Source of the DNA: Gordonia insulae
GTDB lineage: Bacteria > Actinomycetota > Actinomycetes > Mycobacteriales > Mycobacteriaceae
Length of the DNA stretch: 64,000 nt
Assembly (NCBI RefSeq): GCF_003855095.1
Contig: NZ_CP033972.1
Location: forward strand, 1,240,001 to 1,304,000
Reading direction: 5' to 3'
Part shown: positions 15,742-24,084 of the stretch, one piece after another
How positions within the stretch are numbered: position 1 is the stretch's first letter
Layout: every line of letters starts with the position of its first letter
Notes under the pieces: generated by a model
Database searches by the model: none
What the model was told of the DNA's origin: nothing
The model's input: only the letters and a program-made list of their open reading frames with translations
Position numbers and translations under genes: made by a program

Positions 15742-16202
15742 ACGCCGACCCATCGGCACAGCGTCCGGAAGATCTCGGGGCCACCGAGTCCGACGACACA
15801 GGCCACGATGACCGCCGCCCAGATCGCCGGATGGTCGGCACCGTCGGCGTCGATGGCAAACGCCAGGCCGATGGTGACTGCCACCATGCCCAGCAACATC
15901 CCGATGACCACGAATGGTATCCGCCGACCCGCCACTTCTCGGCTCACCCGCACCCCGGGCGTCCGACGGCGACCGTCCAGCAACCGGGCAGCCACATAGG
16001 AATGACCGGCGCCGAAGGCCAGGGTCGCCAGCGATGTCAACCACACGAATCCGAGTTCACCGATCGCACCCAGAACCAGCCAGCCGGCCGCCATCCCCCA
16101 CCAATAGGCGCGGGGCAGACCCAGCTCGTCGGCGACTCTGCGCCGGGCGTCCTCGGCAGCCCGCAATGCCTCGTGCGCCTGATCGGGACCGATGCCTGTC
16201 AT
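15738..16202 (-). CDS. Small membrane protein paired with winged-helix regulator
   Basis: A 154-residue protein with a short soluble N-terminus (residues 1-30, helical) and four predicted membrane helices: WWGMAAGWLVLGAIGELGFV, LTSLATLAFGAGHSYVAA, IPFVVIGMLLGMVAVTIGLA and AIWAAVIVACVVGLGG. No catalytic motif. Membrane proteins of this type often precede PF13601 regulators in actinobacteria, suggesting a signalling or immunity-like role, but function is unknown. First gene of the operon, directly behind two perfect inverted repeats. Confidence 0.7.
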   Translation of the reverse strand: MTGIGPDQAHEALRAAEDARRRVADELGLPRAYWWGMAAGWLVLGAIGELGFVWLTSLATLAFGAGHSYVAARLLDGRRRTPGVRVSREVAGRRIPFVVIGMLLGMVAVTIGLAFAIDADGADHPAIWAAVIVACVVGLGGPEIFRTLCRWVGV

Positions 16203-16213
16203 CTAGCCACCTC

Positions 16214-16259
16214 ACTTTCCCATCTGGAAAGTAATATTCCACTTTCCCGACAGGAAAGT
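16214..16259 (-). promoter_or_regulatory. Twin perfect ACTTTCC-N5-GGAAAGT operators
   Basis: ACTTTCC-N5-GGAAAGT occurs at 16214-16232 and again at 16241-16259, both with exact 7-bp arms and the same 5-nt spacer, 27 bp apart. The first ends 12 nt from the start of the membrane protein gene. The operon's own winged-helix protein is the natural candidate ligand. Confidence 0.7.
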
Positions 16260-16281
16260 CAATGGCAGGGTCCCGATGGCC

Positions 16282-17235
16282 TCAGCCGCGCACCGCAACC
16301 GGCGGAACCAATCGTGGAACCACGCGCACATACACGACCATCCCGATGACTTCGACCAGCGTCTGGGTGACCACGACCGCCGCGGCCAATTCCAGCCCGG
16401 GCGGTAGCGCCAGCGCCAGGGGCAACACCACCAGCGAGTTGCGGGTGGCGCCCGAGAAGATCACTGCACACCGAGCGCCGGCATCGAGTCCGAACGCTCG
16501 TCCGATGAGCAGACCGACCCCTGCCATCACCACCAGGAACACCACGAAGAACGGGACCACCCGACCGACCGAACCGAGGCTGTCGTCGATCTTCGGCATC
16601 TGCGATGCGACGACGATGGCCAACACGGTCATCATCAGAGGCACCATCGTGGTGGCTGCTGCGGCCGAGAACGCCTGCCCTGCGGTGTGGTTCGCCGACC
16701 ACCACTGGACGGTCCAGGCGAGCGCGAGAGGGATGACGATGAGGAACAGGAAGGCTTCGAGGAACGGACCGAACTCGACGACGCCCGTCAGGTCCGAACC
16801 GAGGAAGGCCCACAGCAGCAAGGGCAGCGCAGACATCTGCAGGAGCAACAGGACCGGGGTGGCCGCCAACAGCCGTCGACTGTCGCCTCCGGCCAGCCCA
16901 CTGAACACGATCACGTAGTCCACGCACGGACACAGCAACACGAGCAGCACGCCGATCCGCACCGCCTGGTCGGCGGGCAGGAACGCGAACATCGCGGCCA
17001 CCACCATCGGTACGACCACGAAATTGATCACAACGACGGCCGCCATGAACCGCCGATCGCGTAGCGCCGAGAGCAACGTGTGCACCGGGACCTGCAGGAA
17101 CGTCACGAACAACAGCGCCCCGAGAACGGGATTGATCGCGTGCTCCAACATCGGCGCGATGCCGGGCACCGCGAATCCGGCGATGACACCTGCCGCGATC
17201 GCGACCACGTACAGCGCCACCTGATGGCGATCCAT
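16282..17235 (-). CDS. BASS/ACR3-like symporter
   Basis: A 317-residue transporter with about ten membrane helices, of the bile acid:sodium symporter / arsenite exporter superfamily. LLCPCVDYVIVFSGLAGGD at about 105-123 carries the Cys-containing helix break typical of ACR3-type exporters, and AVIFSGATRNSLVVLPLALA is the second crossed-helix motif. The ATG at 17235 was chosen over an upstream GTG for better ribosome-site spacing. No arsenic genes are nearby, so the substrate (arsenite, organic acid or other anion) cannot be stated. It ends 23 nt before the twin operators of the next operon. Confidence 0.75.
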   Translation of the reverse strand: MDRHQVALYVVAIAAGVIAGFAVPGIAPMLEHAINPVLGALLFVTFLQVPVHTLLSALRDRRFMAAVVVINFVVVPMVVAAMFAFLPADQAVRIGVLLVLLCPCVDYVIVFSGLAGGDSRRLLAATPVLLLLQMSALPLLLWAFLGSDLTGVVEFGPFLEAFLFLIVIPLALAWTVQWWSANHTAGQAFSAAAATTMVPLMMTVLAIVVASQMPKIDDSLGSVGRVVPFFVVFLVVMAGVGLLIGRAFGLDAGARCAVIFSGATRNSLVVLPLALALPPGLELAAAVVVTQTLVEVIGMVVYVRVVPRLVPPVAVRG

Positions 17236-17353
17236 TCGTTCCACCACGTTCAGACCGTCACCTCGACCCTCGACGGCCGCCCGGTCGGGTCAGCCACTCT
17301 GTCGGACCAGACTACGGACACGCGGAATCGTCCGAACCGCCCCTCGAATCGAC

Positions 17354-19537
17354 TCACGACGCCGGTGTCGTGGATGCCGCGGTATATCGCACCTCCAACT
17401 CTCCGAGGTACGCGGCTGCGGCGACGAGCGGCACCGCAGCCTGCGCGTTGGCGGGGTCCTCGGCAGCATCGGCGCGCAACGCTGCCACGACATCGACCGC
17501 GATCGGTTCCAGGTCTGCGACGCCGTCGCCCATGAGTTCGGCGGACACGAGCGCGGTGTGCCGCTCGAGGACGGCACAGACCCGGGGCGATCGGGACGAT
17601 GCCGGGATCGGTAACAGATCCGCAATCGAATCCGCAACGACACGAATCCGGTTGGCCTGACTTATCTTACGGACTACTGGCGTTCGGGCGTCAGTGGAAC
17701 CACCGCTCTCCGAAAGATACTGACGCGCTGCGTCGTTGGAAGTGCGGTACGCGATGACGCTGTCGTCGGCCCTTCGGGCGACCTCCGCGGCCGACTCCGC
17801 GTCCACTCCCCTGGTCATCTGCTCCGTTGCCGCACCCAGGTAGCGAACATAGGCGGCGGTGGCGCTGTCGATCGCCGCCCGAGCCGTGCTCGCCAGCCCA
17901 CGAGGCCACAAGATCACCGACGCGACGACGGCGACCGCGCAGCCGAGGGCGATGTCCTCGACGCGGACCAGACCGATCTTCCAGCCGCTCGGGTGCAGCA
18001 CGTTGAACAGGGTCACCACCATGACGGTGAAGGACGCCTGGCCGGCCGCGAACGACGCGACCTGCGGGACGTATGCGGCACCGAATGCCGCAACGGGCAA
18101 GACGATCCACAGGGCAACCTCGTTGGTGCCGAGGGCCGAGACCACCAGCGCACCGATCGCGAACCCGACGATCGTTCCAAGCACAGCCTTCAGCACTGTC
18201 GAGCCGGTGGCCAGCGCGCTGGTCCGCAGCACCGACATCGCGCCCAACACCACCCAGAATCCGTGCTGCACCGGCACCACCTGGATCATCGCCACCGCCC
18301 CCGCCAACCCGACGCCGGTACGGAGCGCGTTACGTGCGATTACCGACGTCAGGAACACCCTCGGCGACAAAGACTTCCGCGTTGCCTCGGGTTCAGAGAG
18401 GACGCGGTCGGCGGCACCGGTCGGCGTCAGTTGCCTGCCGAAGATCTTCATCAGCGCCGGGCGCGCGTCGGCGGCAGACGACCACGCGATGGTGCGCCCG
18501 ATGAGGGCGACGGTCGAGCAGGTCGTGTGCACGTGCAGCATCCGTATGCTCTCGGCCTCCGCGTCAGCCTCGCTGGGATCGGCCACCAGAGTGTCCACAT
18601 TGATGTGTGTGCGCTCGCCGAGCAGTGCGCGCAACGTGTCCGCCGCATGCTCCAGCGCAGCTCGGTCGGCGGACCTTTCGGTGGGACGCGTGGTATCCAG
18701 CACGACGGCAGAGGAGCGCAAGACATCCGTCACCGGCCCGCGGAGTTCGGTGGGGAGCCGGACGCCGAAGTGTCGGACCTGAGCGACCAGCCATTCGAGG
18801 TCGTCGACGACCCGGATCAGCGCGCGACTGCCGGCGGTCATCCCCGACGGACGGAAGTCACTGCCCAGATAGACCTCCCGGAGCCGGTTCATCGCGATGG
18901 TGACCGTGGTCGGGTCGGGTGCATCCCGGTCGCCGTCCCGATGTCCGATGAGATCCGCGAGGGTCGCGCAGACAGCTCGGGCCCGCCGCCGCAACTCACC
19001 GTAGTGGCGCGGCGGCAGGAGGTACAGCGCCGCAGGGACGCTCACCGCCAGAGCGATGGTCCAGCCCAGCAAGCGATCCGGCACGGGTCCCGGTGGAGAT
19101 GCGACGGGAAGGACGAACAACAGGAGTGCAGCACGCTGTGCCGCGGCGAAACTCGAACTCAGGATGGTCACGTAGGACACCACGACCCCGACCACCAACA
19201 TCGACCCCGTCGCCAGCCACCCCGGATGCGCGAGCACAGATCCCGCGGCGACGAACGCGTACCCGACCACCCCGAGCACCGCGAAACTCGTTGCGCGCCG
19301 GGCGCGATTGCCCGGAAAGTCCACCATCACCAGGAGTGCGAACGAACCGAAGATCGCGTACAGCGGCGTCGCCGTCCCCCCGAACAACAGCCCCACCGCA
19401 GCGGCGATCGGCACCACGACGGCGGGCCGCACAGCGCGCCGGAATGCGTCGAGCCCCGGATCGCGCGCGGCGACCTCCGCACGCAGCCTGGACAGCGGCG
19501 AACGGTCGTCCACTGCCGCGGCGGGCGCGCTGTCCAT
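17354..19537 (-). CDS. FUSC-family membrane transporter
   Basis: A 727-residue protein with two blocks of membrane helices (about 35-175 and 400-530), each followed by a cytoplasmic helical domain, the duplicated layout of the fusaric-acid-resistance / aromatic-acid exporter family. Typical sequences are AAAVGLLFGGTATPLYAIFG and VVPVQHGFWVVLGAMSVLRT, the latter the FUSC core motif. It probably exports aromatic acids or similar toxic compounds, or helps polymer export. It lies 12 nt after an ABM-domain gene and is likely cotranscribed with it. Confidence 0.8.
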   Translation of the reverse strand: MDSAPAAAVDDRSPLSRLRAEVAARDPGLDAFRRAVRPAVVVPIAAAVGLLFGGTATPLYAIFGSFALLVMVDFPGNRARRATSFAVLGVVGYAFVAAGSVLAHPGWLATGSMLVVGVVVSYVTILSSSFAAAQRAALLLFVLPVASPPGPVPDRLLGWTIALAVSVPAALYLLPPRHYGELRRRARAVCATLADLIGHRDGDRDAPDPTTVTIAMNRLREVYLGSDFRPSGMTAGSRALIRVVDDLEWLVAQVRHFGVRLPTELRGPVTDVLRSSAVVLDTTRPTERSADRAALEHAADTLRALLGERTHINVDTLVADPSEADAEAESIRMLHVHTTCSTVALIGRTIAWSSAADARPALMKIFGRQLTPTGAADRVLSEPEATRKSLSPRVFLTSVIARNALRTGVGLAGAVAMIQVVPVQHGFWVVLGAMSVLRTSALATGSTVLKAVLGTIVGFAIGALVVSALGTNEVALWIVLPVAAFGAAYVPQVASFAAGQASFTVMVVTLFNVLHPSGWKIGLVRVEDIALGCAVAVVASVILWPRGLASTARAAIDSATAAYVRYLGAATEQMTRGVDAESAAEVARRADDSVIAYRTSNDAARQYLSESGGSTDARTPVVRKISQANRIRVVADSIADLLPIPASSRSPRVCAVLERHTALVSAELMGDGVADLEPIAVDVVAALRADAAEDPANAQAAVPLVAAAAYLGELEVRYTAASTTPAS

Positions 19538-19549
19538 GCGGGAATCGTC

Positions 19550-19852
19550 CTACGCAGAGTCCTCCCCGGTCAACGACCGGATGTCGGCGATGTCGTACTC
19601 GGCAACCGATGCCGCCTGCACCGCTGCCCCCTGGTCGTCGCTGGGACCGCTGCCACGGAATGCCTCGACCGCTGCCTGTGATTCCCAGCGCTCGTAGACA
19701 TTGATCCGACGGATGTCGAGCAGATCCGCGCTGATCGCGAAGTCGAGGCAACCGGCGGCCTGACGTGCCTGCTCGACAACTGCCACGCAACCTGACAGGT
19801 ACGACTCACGCTGATCGGGGTCGACGAAGATGTGTCCCGCGACGATGACCAT
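19550..19852 (-). CDS. ABM-domain (antibiotic biosynthesis monooxygenase-like) protein
   Basis: A 100-residue dimeric alpha+beta barrel protein. MVIVAGHIFVDPDQRESYLS at the start, then AGCLDFAISADLLD and INVYERWESQAAVEAFRGS follow the ABM pattern, including the conserved ERW. Members oxidise quinols or act as small stress enzymes without cofactors. The frame runs further upstream to 19885, but the domain begins at 19852. Coupled to the FUSC transporter gene, which suggests joint handling of aromatic or quinone compounds. Confidence 0.78.
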   Translation of the reverse strand: MVIVAGHIFVDPDQRESYLSGCVAVVEQARQAAGCLDFAISADLLDIRRINVYERWESQAAVEAFRGSGPSDDQGAAVQAASVAEYDIADIRSLTGEDSA

Positions 19853-19987
19853 GACTGGCTCCGTGTCTGTTCGTGTTGTGCCCACGCCGGGCTGACTGTT
19901 CGGGTAGACCTCGCGGCCACCTCGAACTCATCGACTCCAGCACGCGTGCGTTGCGCGTTGGCCGGCATGCCGGTAGACCGGACGATC

Positions 19988-20308
19988 ATGACACCCGAGT
20001 GGACACATCATGTCATCGCCGGTGCGACAGGCGCAGTCGCCGTGAACGTGGTCCCGCACCTGGCTCACGCTGTGGCGGGAAAACCGTTCCCCACCCCCTT
20101 CGCCGATCCGCCGGGTGTGGGCGACTCGCCGCCGGGACTCAACGTCGTCTGGGCATCGATGAATGCAACAGCAGCGGCCGCTCTGCTCCGCGTGGAACGC
20201 AACCGACTGGACCGCCCTGTGTTCTGGGGTGCGTTCGGCCTGGGCGCATCCGCGGCAGCCCTCGGGCTGAGATCCTATTTCGGTCGCGTGCGCGGAACAT
20301 CCACGTAG
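19988..20308 (+). CDS. Small hypothetical membrane protein
   Basis: A 106-residue protein starting MTPEWTHHVIAGATGAVAVN, with hydrophobic stretches at about 8-28, 48-60 and 80-95. I see no known motif; PPGVGDSPPGLNVVWAS in the centre is Gly/Pro-rich. The reading frame is open upstream to 19832, but the domain-like region and codon bias start here. Divergent from the ABM gene and 59 nt before the dehydrogenase-like gene. Confidence 0.55.
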   Translation: MTPEWTHHVIAGATGAVAVNVVPHLAHAVAGKPFPTPFADPPGVGDSPPGLNVVWASMNATAAAALLRVERNRLDRPVFWGAFGLGASAAALGLRSYFGRVRGTST

Positions 20309-20367
20309 GCGCCCAGGGATTTCCGTTCCATGCCCGGCATCGGAATCGGTTCCCTATCCTGACCCCC

Positions 20368-21447
20368 ATGACCGAGAAGTTGCGGACAGTGGTCTGGGGT
20401 ACGGGCAACGTCGGACAGGCGGCCATCCGATCGGTTCTCGCCCATCCTGAGCTGAGCCTGCACGGGGTGGTCGTCCACTCCCCGGACAAGCTGGGCAAGG
20501 ACGCCGGTCGACTGGCGGGCTTGGACGCGGATGTCGGCGTCACCGCGACCCATCGCTTCGACGACCTGGGCGCGGACGCGGATGCCGTGGTCTACGCGGC
20601 GTCCGGCGACATCCGTCCCGACGACGCGCTCGCCGACATCGTCCGGGCCATCGAAGCGGGCACCGTGGTCGTCACGCCGGCCCTCTATGCGCTCTACGAT
20701 CCGAGGTCGGCACCACCGGAGGTGCGGAACCCGGTCCTCGACGCCATCACGCGCGGCAACGGATCACTGTTCGTCTCCGGCATCGATCCCGGCTGGGGCA
20801 ATGACATCCTCCCCGTCCTGGCCAGCGGTCTCGGCTCACGGATCGACGGCATCCGCTGCCAGGAGATCTTCGACTACACCACCTATGACCAGCCCGACTC
20901 CGTCCGCTACCTCGTCGGAATGGGACAACCGATGGACTACGACCCGCCCATGCTGGCAGCGGGCATCCCGTCGATGGTCTGGGGTGGCCAGATCCGGTTG
21001 ATCGCGCGCGGACTCGGCGTCGAGATCGACGAGGTCCGCGAATCGGTGGAGCGCAGGGCCCTCGACGTCGACGTCAGTACGCCGGCGATGGGCGTCTTCG
21101 AGGCGGGGACACAGGGAGCGGTCAGATTCGAGGTGCAAGGGATCATCGGAGACTCGACACCGATCGTGATCGAGCACGTCACCCGAATCCACCGAGACTG
21201 CGCGCCCGATTGGCCGTCGCCCCCGGACGGCGGTGACGGCGCCCACCGTGTCGTGATCGAGGGAAGCCCACGGATCGAGATCACCGTCGAGGCGACCGAC
21301 GACGCCGGCAACCGGGCTGCCGGCGGCAACGCGACCGCGGTCGGTCGCCTGGTCAATGCCATCCCCTGGCTCGTCGCCGCCGAGCCCGGCCTCTACGACG
21401 CGCTCGAGGTGCCACTGAGTCCGGCGCTCGGCAGGTTGGGCGCCTAG
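20368..21447 (+). CDS. Diaminopentanoate dehydrogenase-like NAD(P)-binding protein, copy 1
   Basis: A 359-residue oxidoreductase with Rossmann start RTVVWGTGNVGQAAIRSVL and an N-terminal dihydrodipicolinate-reductase fold. VVVHSPDKLGKDAGRLAGLD and SGIDPGWGNDILP are characteristic of the family related to 2,4-diaminopentanoate dehydrogenase that is common in mycobacteria. The ATG at 20368 was chosen because the domain starts here although the frame extends far upstream. A clear paralogue lies at 46436-47518. The real substrate in actinobacteria is not known to me. Confidence 0.8.
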   Translation: MTEKLRTVVWGTGNVGQAAIRSVLAHPELSLHGVVVHSPDKLGKDAGRLAGLDADVGVTATHRFDDLGADADAVVYAASGDIRPDDALADIVRAIEAGTVVVTPALYALYDPRSAPPEVRNPVLDAITRGNGSLFVSGIDPGWGNDILPVLASGLGSRIDGIRCQEIFDYTTYDQPDSVRYLVGMGQPMDYDPPMLAAGIPSMVWGGQIRLIARGLGVEIDEVRESVERRALDVDVSTPAMGVFEAGTQGAVRFEVQGIIGDSTPIVIEHVTRIHRDCAPDWPSPPDGGDGAHRVVIEGSPRIEITVEATDDAGNRAAGGNATAVGRLVNAIPWLVAAEPGLYDALEVPLSPALGRLGA

Positions 21448-21469
21448 GGCCGGACTCGTCGACTGCCGG

Positions 21470-21898
21470 TCAGGTCAGGTCGGCCAGATTCTGGATCGAG
21501 GTTCGCACGTCGGATTCGATCACCCGTGCCACCAGTCGGCCGACGGGACCGTTGAGCAGACCACCCGAGAGGTCGGCGCTGAGGTTGAAGTGCGAGCCGG
21601 GCTCGGCGGGCGTGACCTTCATCGTGAGATCGATCCGTACACCTCCGCGCCCGTGGCCCGAGAGCGCGACGACATCCGGTTCGTCGTATTCGGTTACCGT
21701 CCAATGGATCACGTTGCGGAAGCCCTTGACCTTGATCAGCGACGACACCTGCGTGCCCTCCGAGATCTCGTCGGGGACCCCGCCTTTCCAGCCGCCGAAG
21801 ATCGTCATCCACTCCGAGAACCTGCTCAGATCGGATGCGAGCACCCACGCCGACTCGGGTGACATGTCCGAGTGGACGCCCACCTCGACTCCGGCCAT
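21470..21898 (-). CDS. SRPBCC-family protein (polyketide cyclase/START-like)
   Basis: A 142-residue helix-grip protein with a hydrophobic ligand cavity. Features: VEVGVHSDMSPESAWVLASD, FSEWMTIFGGWKGG, VIHWTVTEYDEPDVVALSG and a long C-terminal helix, following the SRPBCC pattern. The start at 21898 has GGGAGG upstream; the longer frame to 22036 lacks support. It follows the ArsR-VOC pair by 98 nt on the same strand and may be part of their transcript. Ligand unknown. Confidence 0.78.
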   Translation of the reverse strand: MAGVEVGVHSDMSPESAWVLASDLSRFSEWMTIFGGWKGGVPDEISEGTQVSSLIKVKGFRNVIHWTVTEYDEPDVVALSGHGRGGVRIDLTMKVTPAEPGSHFNLSADLSGGLLNGPVGRLVARVIESDVRTSIQNLADLT

Positions 21899-21996
21899 CC
21901 GAACCTCCCTCCCTCGTCTGACGCCAACACGTCTCCATGCCGACCGTACGGTGGAATGGCGAAGCGCGCAGATCGGCCGCGGCCCGCGACGAATGA

Positions 21997-22386
21997 CTAC
22001 TCGGTGTACTGGGCGATCTGGATGAGGTTTCCACACGTGTCGTCGAGGACGGCGGTGATCACCGGACCCATCGCGATCGGTTCCTGCGTGAACCGGACAC
22101 CGAGGTCACTCAGCCGGGTGAACTCGGACGCGATGTCGTCGACAGCGAACGATGTGTAGGGAATCCCGTCGGCGACCAGCGCCTCCTTGAACGGCGTGAC
22201 CGCCGGATGGCCACTGGGTTCGAGGACCAACTCGACGCCGTCCGGGTTCTCGGGCGACACCACGGTCAACCATCGCGCCTCCCCCATCGGGATGTCGTGC
22301 TTCGCCACGAAACCCAGGACGTCCGTGTAGAACCGCAACGCGGTCTCCTGATCGTCCACGAGCACGCTGGCCAGGTTGATCCTCAT
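21997..22386 (-). CDS. VOC-family (glyoxalase/bleomycin resistance-like) protein
   Basis: A 129-residue protein with two beta-alpha-beta-beta-beta modules: INLASVLVDDQETALRFYTD with VLGFVAKHDIPMGEARWLTV, then YTSFAVDDIASEFTRLSDLG ending GNLIQIAQY. A metal-binding Glu is plausible near VELVLEP. It overlaps the preceding ArsR gene by 4 nt and is likely controlled by it. Members remove toxic electrophiles or bind metals and antibiotics; the specific activity is not evident. Confidence 0.82.
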   Translation of the reverse strand: MRINLASVLVDDQETALRFYTDVLGFVAKHDIPMGEARWLTVVSPENPDGVELVLEPSGHPAVTPFKEALVADGIPYTSFAVDDIASEFTRLSDLGVRFTQEPIAMGPVITAVLDDTCGNLIQIAQYTE

Positions 22387-22721
22387 GTCGTTGCGCCTTC
22401 CTCGTTCTGGTCACCGGACCCGCCGGTGTCCTTCTCGGGTGTGTTCCAGTCGGGTGTGCGGAGCCACCGCTCGACGATCGGCTCGAGTGGCTCGGTGTTG
22501 ATGTAGTGGAACTTGTACCGCCCGTCACGTCTGGTCTCGACCAGACCGGCCTGCGCGAGCACCTCGAGATGTTGCGAGATCGCCTGGCGCGACGAGCCGA
22601 GCCCGTGCCTGGCGATGAGCCGGCCGCAGATCTCGAAGAGGGTCTGACCGTCACGATCGGTCAACTCGTCGAGGATCGCTCGACGCGTGGGATCGGCCAA
22701 CGCTTTGAAGACGTCTCCCAT
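22383..22721 (-). CDS. ArsR-family winged-helix repressor
   Basis: A 112-residue regulator with the classical helix-turn-helix: VFKALADPTRRAILDELTDR, SRQAISQHLEVLAQAGLVET and RRDGRYKFHYINTEPL. No Cys metal-binding motif is visible, so it belongs to the non-metal SdpR/ArsR-like group often paired with VOC or SRPBCC genes. The start at 22721 is an ATG; a TTG at 22739 would place the palindrome inside the gene. Translationally coupled to the VOC gene by a 4-nt overlap. Confidence 0.85.
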   Translation of the reverse strand: MGDVFKALADPTRRAILDELTDRDGQTLFEICGRLIARHGLGSSRQAISQHLEVLAQAGLVETRRDGRYKFHYINTEPLEPIVERWLRTPDWNTPEKDTGGSGDQNEEGATT

Positions 22722-22735
22722 GGCCGCGACGTTAC

Positions 22736-22751
22736 GCAAGTAGGCACTTGC
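22736..22751 (-). promoter_or_regulatory. Palindrome GCAAGT-N4-ACTTGC at the ArsR start
   Basis: A perfect 6-4-6 inverted repeat 15-30 nt upstream of the chosen ArsR start. The position fits autorepression by the ArsR-family protein. Confidence 0.55.
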
Positions 22752-22857
22752 ATGTCAAGGTCGTCGATCACGCGTTGAGGACGTGTCGGGCGCTGCGCAC
22801 TGTGCTGCACAAGGACTTCCAGTATTCTCCGACCGGGTCGGTCGAGGAGGCGCAACG

Positions 22858-24075
22858 GTGATGCTGTCGATTGTGATCGGCCTGATGGTGATGATCGCGT
22901 GGGCCCTGATGTCGCGGCGCCTGACCGACATGCGCATCACCGGTCCCGCAATGATGGTCGCCGCCGGACTGGCCATCGGTTTCACCACGAGCGACGAGAT
23001 CGGCCACACTCTCAACACGGTCGTCGCAGAGCGTGTCGTCGAACTGATCCTGGCGCTGTTGCTGTTCGTCGATGCGATGGAGGTCAAGGGCGGATACTTC
23101 GGCGGGGAGCGGCGAGCGGCCCTGCGCCTGCTGCTCGTGGCACTCCCGCTGTCGTTGCTGGTCGCCGTACTGGTGGGCTGGCTGCTGATACCCGGTTTGT
23201 CGATCGCCGTGCTGCTCGTCATCGCCTGCGTCATCGTGCCGACCGATTTCACGCCCTCCCCGGCGATCCTGCGCGATCTTCGTCTGCCCGAACGCATCCG
23301 TCATCTACTCAACGTCGAGAGCGGGTACAACGACGGCATCCTGGCACCCGTCTTCATCTTTGCCCTCGCACTGTCGGAGGGCGACGGCCACGCGGATCCC
23401 CTCGAAGCACTCGGTGAGGCACTTCCGGCCGCGGGATGGGCCGTGGTGATCGGCGCTCCGATCGGTATCGTCGCCGCCTGGTTGACCAACAAGAGCGTCG
23501 CCCGAGACCTCATGACGCCGCAGGCCGTCCGGATGAGTCTGGTCCTGGTCCCGCTGCTGAGTTATGCGTGCGCCATCGGACTCGCCGGCAACGGGTTTGT
23601 CGCGGCATTCGTCTGCGGCCTCGCCTATCGCGGGACTCGATCTCCTGCCCCGTCCGAGGCGGAACTCAGCCTGGCCGAAGACCTCAGCACGCTGACCAGT
23701 TTCGCGATGTGGTTCGTGTTCGGTCTCGTCACGGTGCTGCTCACCTCTGCCGGCCTCGAGTGGCGAGTGGTTCTCTTCGCCCTTGCCGGCCTGACCCTCA
23801 TCCGCATGATCCCTGTGTGGGTCTCGTTGCTGCGCACGGATTTCGACCGGCGCGACCGATTGGTGATCGGCGCGCTCGGCCCGCGCGGCACCGCGTCGAT
23901 TGTCTTCGGCCTGCTCGCCTACAACTCACTCGACGGTGAACCGGCCGACGTCACGCTCTACGCCATGGCAGCGACGGTGATCGGCAGTGTGATCATCCAC
24001 GGGATCGGGTCCGCGTGGCTCGCCGAGCGGATGGCAGGCGGCGAGCACCCCTCGGCCACGCGCGGCCGACCGTAG
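22858..24075 (+). CDS. CPA1-family cation:proton antiporter
   Basis: A 405-residue membrane protein with about twelve helices. The core motif CVIVPTDFTPSPAILRDL at about 123-140 contains the Thr-Asp-type ion-binding centre, and GYNDGILAPVFIFALAL carries the second Asp (Asn-Asp), as in NhaP/CPA1 exchangers. LGPRGTASIVFGLLAY is the conserved later motif. It would exchange Na+ or K+ for H+. The GTG at 22858 has GGAGG 7 nt upstream; an ATG three nt later is possible. The next gene, a glutamate-cysteine-ligase-like enzyme, starts 9 nt after its stop. Confidence 0.83.
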   Translation: MMLSIVIGLMVMIAWALMSRRLTDMRITGPAMMVAAGLAIGFTTSDEIGHTLNTVVAERVVELILALLLFVDAMEVKGGYFGGERRAALRLLLVALPLSLLVAVLVGWLLIPGLSIAVLLVIACVIVPTDFTPSPAILRDLRLPERIRHLLNVESGYNDGILAPVFIFALALSEGDGHADPLEALGEALPAAGWAVVIGAPIGIVAAWLTNKSVARDLMTPQAVRMSLVLVPLLSYACAIGLAGNGFVAAFVCGLAYRGTRSPAPSEAELSLAEDLSTLTSFAMWFVFGLVTVLLTSAGLEWRVVLFALAGLTLIRMIPVWVSLLRTDFDRRDRLVIGALGPRGTASIVFGLLAYNSLDGEPADVTLYAMAATVIGSVIIHGIGSAWLAERMAGGEHPSATRGRP

Positions 24076-24084
24076 GATCAGGAA

